Shown here: piece by piece, positions 15,213-21,604 of the stretch
How the letters are laid out: each line of letters opens with the position of its first letter
Position numbering within the stretch: the first letter of the stretch is position 1
From: CANNDT01 sp945876205
GTDB taxonomy: Bacteria > Acidobacteriota > Vicinamibacteria > Vicinamibacterales > UBA2999
Length of the DNA stretch: 36,559 bases
Direction: 5' to 3'
NCBI GenBank assembly: GCA_947503365.1
Contig: CANNDT010000043.1
Span: forward strand, 1 to 36,559
The notes under the pieces: model-generated
The model's database searches: none
What the model was told of the DNA's origin: nothing
The model's input: only the letters and a program-made list of their open reading frames with translations
Made by a program: the position numbers and the translations under genes

Positions 15213-16400
15213 ATGGCGGTGAGTGTGGTGATGCCTGCGCTCGAGATGGCGCAGGAAACCGGCAAGCTGGTTTCGTGGCTGAAGAAAGAGGGGGAGCAGG
15301 TCAAGAAAGGCGAGATGCTCCTCGAAGTCGAAACCGACAAAGCCGTCGTCGAAATCGAAGCGGCGCAGGACGGCATCCTTGCCGGCGTCACGGCGCAGAT
15401 CGGCGACGTCGTGCCGGTCGGCCAGACGATCGCGTGGCTGGTGCAGCCGGGAGAACAGCCGCCGGCCGCGTCGGCGACACCCGCACAAACGGGACGTCAG
15501 AACACGCAGCCAGCCGCTGCCGCGCCAGCGGCGCGCACCGAGTCCGCGGCTCCATCCGCCGCGTCACCACGGATCTCGCCGAAGGCGCGCAAACTTGCCG
15601 GCGAGCATGGCGTCGATCTCAAGCAGGTCACGGGATCCGGCCCCGGGGGCGAGATTCTGGCGGACGACATCCTGAAAGCCGCGGCGGCACCCGCGATCAC
15701 GACGCACGTCGAACCACTGAGCTCCATCGGCCGCATCATGGCCGAGCGCACCACGCAGAGCTGGACGACGGTTCCCCACTTCTTCGTCACACGCGAGGTG
15801 GATGCGACGATGCTGAACGCGTCGCGCGCACAGCTGCTGCCGCCGGTCGAGCAATCACACAAGGTCAAGCTCACCCACACGGATCTCATCGTCGCCGCAG
15901 TCGCGACGGCGCTGAAGCAGCATCCGCGGATGAACGCGAGCTGGACCGGAGACCTGAATGTCCCCGGCTTCCATGACGGATCAATCCGTCTGAACGCGGA
16001 CATCAACATCGCGCTCGCCATGGCGGTGGACAACGCCGTCGTCACGGCTGTGATTCAGCACGCCGACACGGCCTCGCCGGGCGACATCGCGGTGAGGCGG
16101 CGCGAGCTTGCCGACCGCGCGGCCGCGAACCGGCTGCAGCCGTCGGACATCGCCGGCGCCACGTTCACGATCAGCAATCTCGGGATGTTTGCGGTTGATG
16201 CCTTCACGGCCATCATCGTGCCGCCGCAGGCAGGGATCCTGGCGGTCGGCGCGATCACCGATCGGGTGGTCGCGGTCGATGGCAAGCCCGCCGTGCGGCC
16301 GATGATGACGCTCACGCTCTCGTCAGACCACCGCGTCGTCGACGGCGCCCGCGCGGCCGCATTCCTCAACGACGTAGTGACGGCGTTACAGTCGTCTTGA
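15213..16400 (+). CDS. Dihydrolipoamide acyltransferase, E2 component of the 2-oxoacid dehydrogenase complex
   Basis: The 395-residue protein has one lipoyl domain (1-80, lipoyl-lysine K43 in VETDKAVV), an Ala/Pro-rich linker (about 85-115), a peripheral subunit-binding domain (about 117-152, SPKARKLAGEHGVDL and GSGPGGEILADDI) and a catalytic acyltransferase domain with the active-site His373 and Asp377 in SSDHRVVDGA. The E2 core carries the acyl group to CoA and holds E1 and E3. E1alpha and E1beta are in the same cluster, but no E3 (dihydrolipoamide dehydrogenase) gene is present, so E3 must come from elsewhere in the genome. A single lipoyl domain and the length fit acetoin- or branched-chain-type E2. 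Confidence 0.93.
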   Translation: MAVSVVMPALEMAQETGKLVSWLKKEGEQVKKGEMLLEVETDKAVVEIEAAQDGILAGVTAQIGDVVPVGQTIAWLVQPGEQPPAASATPAQTGRQNTQPAAAAPAARTESAAPSAASPRISPKARKLAGEHGVDLKQVTGSGPGGEILADDILKAAAAPAITTHVEPLSSIGRIMAERTTQSWTTVPHFFVTREVDATMLNASRAQLLPPVEQSHKVKLTHTDLIVAAVATALKQHPRMNASWTGDLNVPGFHDGSIRLNADINIALAMAVDNAVVTAVIQHADTASPGDIAVRRRELADRAAANRLQPSDIAGATFTISNLGMFAVDAFTAIIVPPQAGILAVGAITDRVVAVDGKPAVRPMMTLTLSSDHRVVDGARAAAFLNDVVTALQSS

Positions 16401-16414
16401 GATCCGGTTCCCGC

Positions 16415-16442
16415 TGACAACCGACAACCGACAACCGACAAC
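16415..16442 (+). repeat. CCGACAA heptamer tandem repeat
   Basis: Four successive near-identical 7-base units of the form (C/T)GACAAC fill the space between the E2 stop and the start of the semialdehyde dehydrogenase gene, replacing any recognisable promoter. It is the same kind of short-period spacer as at 2719-2816 and 8603-8640. Confidence 0.8.
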
Positions 16443-16451
16443 TGAAAGCCC

Positions 16452-17924
16452 ATGGCCACACAGACACCGACCGCCCCCGTTGCTCTCAGCGATCCCAAGC
16501 TGTTCCGGCAGGCCTGCTACGTCGATGGCGCATGGATCACAGCCGGGGGTGGCGCATCGATTGGCGTCGACAACCCGGCGACCGGCGAGACGATCGGCAC
16601 CGTGCCGCGGCTGGGCGCCACTGAGACGCGCGCGGCGATCGAGGCCGCGAACCGCGCGTTTCCAGTCTGGCGTGCGAAGACGGCCAAGGAGCGGGCGCAG
16701 GTCCTGCGCCGCTGGTTCGAGTTGATGCTCGCCAACCAGGAAGACCTCGCCAAGCTGATGACCATCGAGCAGGGCAAGCCGCTTGCGGAGTCTCGCGGCG
16801 AGGTTGCGTACGCGGGCGCCTTCCTCGAATGGTTCGGCGAGGAAGCCAAGCGCGTCTACGGCGACACGATCCCTGGCCATCAGCCCGACAAGCGGATCGT
16901 CGTCATCAAGCAACCGATCGGCGTCGTGGCGTGCATCACGCCGTGGAACTTTCCGCTCGCCATGATTACGCGCAAGGCCGGACCGGCCATCGCCGCGGGC
17001 TGCACGGTCGTCTTGAAGCCCGCCTCGCAGACCCCTTTCTCTGCCCTCGCGCTGGCCGAGCTCGCCGGCCGCGCCGGGATGCCGAAGGGCGTGTTCAACG
17101 TCATCACGGGCCCCGCAGCCGAACTCGGCGGCGAGCTGACGTCGAATCCCGACGTCCGCAAGCTGTCGTTCACCGGTTCGACCGAGGTTGGGAAGCTCCT
17201 GATGGCGCAGTGCTCCGCCACCGTCAAGAAGGTCTCGCTCGAACTGGGCGGCAACGCGCCGTTCATCGTGTTTGACGATGCGGATCTGGATGCGGCGGTG
17301 GAAGGCGCGATCGCCTCCAAGTACCGCAACACCGGCCAGACGTGCGTCTGTGCAAACCGGCTGCTCGTTCAGGATAGCGTGTACGACGCATTTTCGAAGA
17401 AGCTTGCCGACGCGGTCGGCACGCTGAAGCCGGCCTCCGGGCTGGATGCTGGTGCCACGCAGGGTCCGCTGATCGACGACCGCGCCGTCGCGAAGGTCGA
17501 GGAGCACATCGCCGACGCCGTCTCCAAGGGCGCGCGGATCGTCGTCGGCGGCAATCGGCTCGGTGGCCGCTTCTTCGAGCCGACGGTGCTCGCCGACGTC
17601 ACGCCGGCGATGATGGTGGCGCATGAGGAGACCTTCGGCCCCGTCGCCCCGCTCTTTCGTTTCAAGACGGACGCCGAGGCGATTGCCCTGGCCAACGACA
17701 CCGAGTTCGGACTCGCGGCCTATTTCTACGGCCGGGACATTGGCCGGGTGTGGCGCGTCGCCGAGGCGCTCGAAGCCGGCATCGTCGGGATCAACACCGG
17801 ATTGATCTCAACGGAGGTTGCCCCGTTCGGCGGGGTGAAAGAGTCGGGACTGGGGCGAGAAGGCTCGAAGTACGGGATCGAAGAATTCGTCGAGATCAAG
17901 TACCTCTGCTTCGGAGGGATCTAA
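16452..17924 (+). CDS. gabD: NAD(P)+-dependent succinate-semialdehyde dehydrogenase, GabD type
   Basis: The 490-residue aldehyde dehydrogenase has the oxyanion Asn166 (TPWNFP), the cofactor-binding Lys189 in VLKPASQTP, the general base Glu264 (LELGGNAPF) and the catalytic Cys298 in NTGQTCVC; the second Cys two residues on is typical for GabD-like enzymes. It oxidises a carboxylate semialdehyde, usually succinate semialdehyde to succinate; methylmalonate or malonate semialdehyde is possible given the hydroxyisobutyrate dehydrogenase-type gene at the head of the cluster. It is the last gene of the plus-strand cluster. Its last 239 bases recur, diverged, at 21605-21843 beyond the integron, making the 3' end of this gene the left flank of the island. 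Confidence 0.92.
   Translation: MATQTPTAPVALSDPKLFRQACYVDGAWITAGGGASIGVDNPATGETIGTVPRLGATETRAAIEAANRAFPVWRAKTAKERAQVLRRWFELMLANQEDLAKLMTIEQGKPLAESRGEVAYAGAFLEWFGEEAKRVYGDTIPGHQPDKRIVVIKQPIGVVACITPWNFPLAMITRKAGPAIAAGCTVVLKPASQTPFSALALAELAGRAGMPKGVFNVITGPAAELGGELTSNPDVRKLSFTGSTEVGKLLMAQCSATVKKVSLELGGNAPFIVFDDADLDAAVEGAIASKYRNTGQTCVCANRLLVQDSVYDAFSKKLADAVGTLKPASGLDAGATQGPLIDDRAVAKVEEHIADAVSKGARIVVGGNRLGGRFFEPTVLADVTPAMMVAHEETFGPVAPLFRFKTDAEAIALANDTEFGLAAYFYGRDIGRVWRVAEALEAGIVGINTGLISTEVAPFGGVKESGLGREGSKYGIEEFVEIKYLCFGGI
17686..17924 (+). repeat. Left copy of the 239-bp direct repeat (3' end of gabD)
   Basis: This stretch and 21605-21843 align without gaps at a fixed offset of 3919 bases. By hand I count 37 differences, about 84% identity, nearly all at third codon positions. 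One block of 56 bases (17844-17899, matching 21763-21818) has no difference at all. The repeat brackets the integrase gene and the cassette array. Confidence 0.9.
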
Positions 17925-18075
17925 CCCCGGCCTAGTCGGCTGCGTCACAAGCGGCCGCCGGGCCTCGCCAGCCAAGTCGATCGCCGGGGCTGTGCGCAAT
18001 TTGCATCGGTCGATTGACTCGGCGTTGTCAGATCCTGCGTACCCGGTTTCAAGTTCCCTTCCAGCACGCAGGGGA

Positions 18076-19116
18076 ATGCTCTGGCATTGTTCTGGCAGCG
18101 TCACGGTCGGTTTGGAACCGCCGCCTTCTGCCACGACACAACCCAAGCTCCTGGACCGTGTGCGCGACGCGATCCGAACGCGACATTACAGCCGCAGGAC
18201 GGAAGTCGCGTACGCCGCCTGGATTCGACGCTATATCGGCTTTCACCAGATGGCGCACCCCTCCACGTTGGGGGCCTCTGAGATCTCCGCGTTTCTGACG
18301 TGGCTCGCCACCGCACGTCACGTCAGTGCCTCGACGCAGAATCAGGCGCTGGCGGCGCTACTGTTCTTGTACGAGCACGTGCTCCAGATGCCGGTTGGTC
18401 AGGTCGAACACGTCGTCCGGGCCAGGCAACCGCTTCGCCTGCCCGTCGTGCTCAGCCGGGAGGAAGTGGCCGCGGTGTTCTCGCACCTGGACGGCACGAT
18501 GTGGATCATCGGCATGTTGCTCTACGGCTCCGGCCTGCGCCTGGAGGAATGCCTGGAGTTGCGGGTGAAGGATATCGATTTCGATCGAAGCCACATCACG
18601 GTCCGGCGCGGCAAAGGGCAAAAGGACCGAACGACGACGCTTCCCGCTGCGGCGATTGATGCGCTTCGGCAGCATCTTGCAGAGGTTCGCCGCCTGCATG
18701 CGGCTGATCTCAAGGACGGATTCGGGCGGGTCGTGCTGCCCGATGCCCTGGAGAGGAAGTATCCGCACGCGGCGGCGGACTGGGGTTGGCAGTTTGTGTT
18801 CCCCGCCTCGCGTGTCTGCACAAATCCGAAATGGGGGCCGCCGTCGCGATTCCACCTGCATGCATCGGCGGTGCAGAAAGCCGTCGCGGCGGCGGTTCGC
18901 CGCTCGGGGATCACGAAGCACGCCGGGCCGCACACGATGCGTCATTGCTTTGCCACGCACCTGCTCGAGGACGACTACGACATTCGGACGGTGCAGGAAC
19001 TGCTCGGTCACCGGGACGTCAGTACCACGATGATCTATACGCACGTGCTCAATCGTGGGGCGCAGGGCGTGAAGAGCCCGGCGGATCGGCTGGTGACTCT
19101 GCGGCCCCGGACTTAG
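18076..19116 (+). CDS. intI: Integron integrase IntI (tyrosine recombinase)
   Basis: The 346-residue protein is a tyrosine recombinase with an N-terminal SAM-like core-binding domain (PKLLDRVRDAIRTRHYS opening, about 22-110) and a catalytic domain containing R155, K180, H286, R289, H312 and the nucleophile Y321 (TTMIYTHV). The distances between these six residues equal those I recall for IntI1 (R146, K171, H277, R280, H303, Y312). The IntI-only insertion that separates integron integrases from XerC/D is present: LPDALERKYPHA with W235 and W237, about residues 222-242. It recombines folded single-stranded attC sites with attI. The start is uncertain: ATG 18076 is preferred by homology length, but GTG 17992 would add 28 residues and neither has a good ribosome binding site. 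The gene points toward the cassettes. No convincing LexA box was identified. Confidence 0.93.
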   Translation: MLWHCSGSVTVGLEPPPSATTQPKLLDRVRDAIRTRHYSRRTEVAYAAWIRRYIGFHQMAHPSTLGASEISAFLTWLATARHVSASTQNQALAALLFLYEHVLQMPVGQVEHVVRARQPLRLPVVLSREEVAAVFSHLDGTMWIIGMLLYGSGLRLEECLELRVKDIDFDRSHITVRRGKGQKDRTTTLPAAAIDALRQHLAEVRRLHAADLKDGFGRVVLPDALERKYPHAAADWGWQFVFPASRVCTNPKWGPPSRFHLHASAVQKAVAAAVRRSGITKHAGPHTMRHCFATHLLEDDYDIRTVQELLGHRDVSTTMIYTHVLNRGAQGVKSPADRLVTLRPRT

Positions 19117-19457
19117 CCGCCTGTCGCGGCAATCATCTGCCATCGAGTTAGCCGCGTCGTTCGCGCGTAACGTCCTTTCGCGGTTCCGACAGATCGTGCG
19201 TCGGCCCCTGGTTTCACGGGACGCGACAGCCGTTTGCGGGGCGTGCGGCTGGTGACGTGAGCCGCCAGCGTGGCGGCTATCCTGAAGTCCGCCCGGCCAT
19301 GATGGCGCGGCCAACTTCGCGTTCCTTGCTGGCGTTCCTCACGTGCTACCATCCGCCGACTCAGTGGCTTCCGGCCAAGTGGTTCGATGCTCATTGGCCT
19401 GGCTTAGCCGCCTGCGAGTCAGGGCGTTTGGGAAGGCCTAATCAATACCAGTTAGGC
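19117..19457 (+). other. Non-coding region behind intI with the putative attI recombination point
   Basis: No supported gene lies between the intI stop and 19451. At 19451-19457 stands GTTAGGC, a perfect match to the GTTRRRY core box, and its exact complement GCCTAAC opens the first attC at 20051, so the cut G/TT here is the left end of cassette 1. A preceding GCCTAA (19437-19442) makes a small inverted repeat with it. Farther left are a 12-base direct repeat CTTAGCCGCCTG (19112-19123 and 19403-19414), a GTTAGCC box (19147-19153), a perfect AGCCGCCA/TGGCGGCT hairpin (about 19260-19278) and an inverted GGCCAA/TTGGCC pair (19374-19399). These could be integrase-binding repeats, a terminator of intI, or remains of lost cassettes. 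Confidence 0.6.
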
Positions 19458-20137
19458 TGCTTCCAGGGTGTGAAGCGTCGAGATACTTTGAGGTGTCACG
19501 ATGTTGGCTCAATGCGGTTCAACGGAGGTGCGCATGTTGTCCACACGAGCGGTTGTCCTTTTCGGCCTGATCGCGATTTCGTCGACTGCTTGTGCAGGAT
19601 CGAAAGCGAACGACGAAGGCATACGTGACGCGCGAGCCGCTATCGAGGCGGCGAACGCCAAGTTCAGCGAGGCCTTTGCACGGGGCGACGCCAAGGCCCT
19701 CTCCGCGATGTATACCTCCGACGCGATCGCATTTCCGCCAGACAGCGAGATGATCCGCGGAAACGGAGCAATCGGAGAGTTTTGGAAGGCTCAAAGGGAT
19801 GGCGGGGTTCAGAGTGCGGCGCTGACAACCATTGATGTGGGCAGGAGTGGTGACGTCGCCCACGAAGTAGGGAACGTCTCCCTAACGATTCAGTCGGCGG
19901 GAAAGGAGCCGACGACGGCGATGGCCAAGTACGTGGTGGTCTGGAAGCGGCAGGTCGATGGCTCCTGGAAGCTGCATCGGGATATCTGGAACAGCCTTCC
20001 TGCGACAAAGTGACAACTTGGACGCGATTCGCCGCGCGGTACGCGAAGCAGCCTAACCAGCGGTTGGAGCGGACCGGCGAGAGAGCTAGCGGCTTCATGC
20101 GGGTGACGGTTACCGCCGGCCGCTCAACCGCCAGGCG
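19452..20137 (+). mobile_element. Gene cassette 1 (NTF2-like lipoprotein)
   Basis: The 686-bp cassette runs from the TT of GTTAGGC to the G of GTTAGCC, and carries one gene (19534-20013) plus its attC (20051 onward). Leading box GTTAGGC and attC box GCCTAAC are exact reverse complements, as required when both derive from one circular cassette. Confidence 0.85.
19534..20013 (+). CDS. Secreted NTF2-like (DUF4440/SnoaL-type) protein, probable lipoprotein
   Basis: The ATG at 19534 has GGAGG five bases ahead; an in-frame ATG at 19501 lacks one. The 159-residue product has a lipoprotein-like signal with Cys21 or so in SSTACAGS. The rest is a single alpha+beta domain: the helix IEAANAKFSEAFARGDAKALSAM in pieces, the strand-loop YTSDAIAFPPDSEMIRG, a second helix with IGEFWKA, and the ending WKLHRDIWNS. 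This is the NTF2-like cone fold of the DUF4440/SnoaL type, whose members often bind small molecules; no catalytic residues can be named. The gene fills cassette 1, and exported proteins are common cargo of chromosomal integrons. It has no close link to the other genes. Confidence 0.8.
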   Translation: MLSTRAVVLFGLIAISSTACAGSKANDEGIRDARAAIEAANAKFSEAFARGDAKALSAMYTSDAIAFPPDSEMIRGNGAIGEFWKAQRDGGVQSAALTTIDVGRSGDVAHEVGNVSLTIQSAGKEPTTAMAKYVVVWKRQVDGSWKLHRDIWNSLPATK

Positions 20138-20143
20138 TTAGCC
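20051..20143 (+). other. attC recombination site 1
   Basis: The site begins with GCCTAAC and ends with GTTAGCC (cut after the G at 20137). Inside, CGGTTG-AGCGG-CCGGCG (20061-20079) pairs with CGCCGG-CCGCT-CAACCG (20114-20130), leaving two single unpaired bases, G20067 and A20073. Such extrahelical bases in an imperfect hairpin are the hallmark by which IntI recognises the folded strand. The last box position deviates slightly from GTTRRRY (C in place of R). Confidence 0.88.
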
Positions 20144-20204
20144 CGATGAGCGTTTTGGGGGCCGGCCTACGCTGGCACGGATGGAATGTTACAGTGGAGG
20201 AGCC

Positions 20205-20447
20205 ATGGCCAATGCCTTGCGAGTTCCGCCGCCGGGATTCGACGAACTCAACATCGACGAGCAAATCGAGTACGTCCAGGCGCTTTGGGACCGGATCGCT
20301 GCCAAAGAAGATGCCGTGCCGGTTCCCGACTGGCACCGCGAGATTCTTGACGAACGGCTCGCAGACCTTGACGCCAACCCCGATGCCGGCCGACCGTGGG
20401 AAGAGGTCAAGGGCGATCTCTTGAAGGCAACGCGCGTCAAGGAATGA
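20205..20447 (+). CDS. Antitoxin of the addiction-module component family (TIGR02574 / Unstab_antitox)
   Basis: The ATG at 20205 has GGAGG four bases ahead; an in-frame ATG at 20181 is less well placed. The 80-residue acidic helical protein contains the family pattern: an N-terminal DELNIDEQIEYVQALWDRI helix and the C-terminal stretch WHREILDERLADLDANPDA followed by GRPWEEVKGDL. Members neutralise ParE/RelE toxins encoded directly downstream. Here the stop codon TGA overlaps the toxin ATG (ATGA). The degron-like instability and autoregulation are family knowledge, not visible here. Confidence 0.9.
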   Translation: MANALRVPPPGFDELNIDEQIEYVQALWDRIAAKEDAVPVPDWHREILDERLADLDANPDAGRPWEEVKGDLLKATRVKE

Positions 20448-20755
20448 CCCCGGTCGTCGTCCGGCGTCGGGCCGAGGCCGACATCGAGAAGGCGAAAGCC
20501 TGGTACGCCCGCGATGATCCGCAACTTGGGCTGCGCTTCGCACAGGAAGTGAGCCGCACTATCGATCGGATTGGCGCGCTTCCGGATCAGTTTCCCGAAG
20601 TAGGACGCGGTGTGCGCCGCGCGTTGCTTCATCGCTTCCCGTACGCCACGTACTTCATTCGTCGCGAGGCCTTGGCTATCGTCATCGCTGTGCTTCACCA
20701 GCATCAGCGACCCGGTGGTTGGAAGCCTCGGATAAAGCTCGAGGAAACGGGCTAA
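20444..20755 (+). CDS. ParE/RelE-superfamily toxin
   Basis: The 103-residue basic protein has the ParE-type layout: two N-terminal helices with RRRAEADIEKAKAWYARDD, LGLRFAQEVSRTIDRI, the turn LPDQFPEVGRGVRRALLHRFPY, and the strand YFIRREALAIVIAVLHQHQRP that ends most members. ParE-type toxins poison DNA gyrase and RelE-type toxins cut ribosome-bound mRNA; the sequence alone does not decide which. Coupled translation from the antitoxin (ATGA) and location in an integron cassette fit a stabilising role for the array. The stop lies inside attC site 2. Confidence 0.9.
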   Translation: MTPVVVRRRAEADIEKAKAWYARDDPQLGLRFAQEVSRTIDRIGALPDQFPEVGRGVRRALLHRFPYATYFIRREALAIVIAVLHQHQRPGGWKPRIKLEETG

Positions 20756-20820
20756 CACTGTATGCACCAGACGGCGCTCGGCGAATCCTGAAGCGCCGCT
20801 GGTGATGCCTACCGTTATGC
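20750..20820 (+). other. attC recombination site 2
   Basis: Opens with GGCTAAC, overlapping the toxin stop, and closes with GTTATGC (cut after G20814). The inner stem is CACCAG-CGGCGCT (20765-20778) with AGCGCCG-CTGGTG (20792-20804), with A20771 unpaired and G64 of the outer TATG as a likely second unpaired base. The box GTTATGC is the same as that of Vibrio cholerae repeats, although the rest of the site is unrelated. Confidence 0.88.
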
Positions 20821-20851
20821 CGCAGTCCTGTAGCCGCGTTATTCCGTTTTA

Positions 20852-20879
20852 TTGACGATGCGCCATTGGCGTATAGTTA
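20852..20879 (+). promoter_or_regulatory. Possible promoter of the cassette 3 operon
   Basis: TTGACG (20852-20857) stands ahead of an A+T-rich stretch with TATAGT (20872-20877) and TAGTTA (20874-20879). The spacing of 14 bases to TATAGT is short, and 16 bases leads to a poorer -10 box. The ATG at 20883 follows within a few bases, which would give a nearly leaderless message. Cassette toxin-antitoxin operons usually bring their own promoter, but this one is only a weak match. Confidence 0.3.
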
Positions 20880-20882
20880 TTC

Positions 20883-21200
20883 ATGCGGTTTGTCGAGACG
20901 CCGATCTTCACGAGGATCATTACGGGGCTTCTCGCTGACGAAGACTATCGGGGGTTGCAGATCGCGCTGATGCTGCGACCTGAGCAGCGCCCGATCGTTC
21001 GGGGCGCTGGCGGGTTGCGCACAGTCCGGTGGGCGAAGGCCGGCGCAGGCAAGCGTGGTGGCTTGCGGGTCATCTATTACTGGGCTCCAAAGGAGCAGGC
21101 CTTCTTCATGTTGTACGCATACTCAAAGAACGACCAGGCCGACCTGACCCCCGCGCAGGCGCGCCTGCTTGGGCAGATCGTCAGGGAGGAGTTCAAGTGA
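20883..21200 (+). CDS. RelE/HigB-type toxin
   Basis: The 105-residue basic protein contains the succession TPIFTRIITGLLADEDYRG, LRPEQRPIVRGAGGLRTVRWA, GAGKRGGLRVIYYW and FFMLYAYSKNDQADLTPAQ, which is the pattern of the HigB/RelE toxins of the RelE-like (PF06296) type that precede an HTH antitoxin. Such toxins are ribosome-dependent mRNA endonucleases. The toxin gene comes first, as is usual for higBA, opposite to cassette 2. The stop TGA overlaps the antitoxin's GTG (GTGA). Confidence 0.9.
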   Translation: MRFVETPIFTRIITGLLADEDYRGLQIALMLRPEQRPIVRGAGGLRTVRWAKAGAGKRGGLRVIYYWAPKEQAFFMLYAYSKNDQADLTPAQARLLGQIVREEFK

Positions 21201-21502
21201 AGCCAGCAGCGTTTCAGGAGCTCGTCGCGAGCGTCCGGCAAGCGGGTCGCATTCGCCGGGGCCGGACGAAGGCCGGTCGCATCACGGTCTTCCGGCCGAC
21301 GGACGTTCAGGCAGTCCGGGCCAAACTCGGCGCGTCGCAGAGCGAGTTCGCCCTCATGATCGGCGTGAGCGTCGCCACGCTGCGCAACTGGGAGCAAGGG
21401 CGGCGCACCCCCGATGGTCCGGCACTGGCGTTGCTGCGGGTCGCAGCCAGGAATCCGGAGGCCGTCGCCGAAGCCCTCCATGGGTCGCGAGGAGCGGCAT
21501 AA
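21197..21502 (+). CDS. HigA / NadS-type HTH antitoxin
   Basis: A GTG at 21197 overlaps the toxin stop; AGGGAGG stands about 10 bases ahead. The 101-residue product has a C-terminal XRE-type helix-turn-helix: VRAKLGASQSEFALMIGVS, VATLRNWEQGRRTPDGPAL, the classic Cro-like layout. The N-terminal third would bind the toxin. It should both neutralise the toxin and repress the operon. Its TAA is the start of the third attC remnant. Confidence 0.9.
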   Translation: MKPAAFQELVASVRQAGRIRRGRTKAGRITVFRPTDVQAVRAKLGASQSEFALMIGVSVATLRNWEQGRRTPDGPALALLRVAARNPEAVAEALHGSRGAA

Positions 21503-21586
21503 CCCTGCATGCACCAGCCGGCGCTCGCGAATGGCGAAGCGCCGCTTCGTGTGGTGCCGGAGCGCGAAGCGCCGGACATTCGCGAG
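21497..21586 (+). other. Remnant of attC site 3, 3' half altered
   Basis: The 5' half matches attC 2 closely (TAAC-CTG-ATGCACCAG-CGGCGCT, then GAAGCGCCG), but the closing arm CTGGTG is replaced by CTTCGTGTGGTG and no GTTRRRY box follows. Instead a perfect 10-bp inverted repeat, CTCGCGAATG (21524-21533) and CATTCGCGAG (21577-21586), closes a longer hairpin. The site is probably inactive as a cassette end. Confidence 0.6.
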
Positions 21587-21604
21587 GTCATAGTCAGCCC
21601 GTAC

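Larger units (their letters stand above)
20138..20814 (+). mobile_element. Gene cassette 2 (antitoxin + ParE-type toxin)
   Basis: The 677-bp cassette is bounded by GTTAGCC (20137-20143) and GTTATGC (20814-20820). Its attC opens with GGCTAAC, the exact complement of its own leading box. It contains a two-gene toxin-antitoxin operon, and the attC begins inside the toxin stop codon, so coding capacity is used to the last base. Confidence 0.88.
17925..21604 (+). mobile_element. Small inverse-oriented integron: intI, attI region and three cassettes
   Basis: The island lies between two copies of the gabD 3' end. It holds an IntI-type integrase (18076-19116), a non-coding region containing the first recombination box (19451-19457), two complete cassettes and a third with a damaged attC. 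All cassette genes and intI are on the plus strand, so the array begins behind the 3' end of intI. In most integrons intI and cassettes diverge from a shared attI/promoter region at the 5' end of intI; the arrangement seen here is known from a few integrons such as that of Treponema denticola. There is no transposase and no resistance gene. The element should be classed as a chromosomal integron rather than a mobile class 1-3 platform. Confidence 0.85.
20815..21604 (+). mobile_element. Gene cassette 3 (HigB/HigA-type pair), right end damaged
   Basis: The cassette opens with GTTATGC (20814-20820) and carries a toxin-antitoxin operon, then GCATAAC (21497-21503), the exact complement of its opening box, overlapping the antitoxin stop. 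The expected closing GTTRRRY box is missing before the gabD fragment begins at 21605, so the 3' half of attC was lost or replaced when the right boundary of the island formed. Confidence 0.75.

Noticed and set aside
17992..18075. The longer N-terminus of IntI from GTG 17992
   Set aside because: The extra 28 residues have no counterpart in IntI proteins, which begin about 20 residues before the PKLLDRVR segment, and no ribosome binding site supports the GTG.
19257..19628. A 123-codon open frame across the attI region and into cassette 1
   Set aside because: It overlaps the well-supported lipoprotein gene in another frame, crosses a cassette boundary, and its translation has no domain or protein-like pattern.
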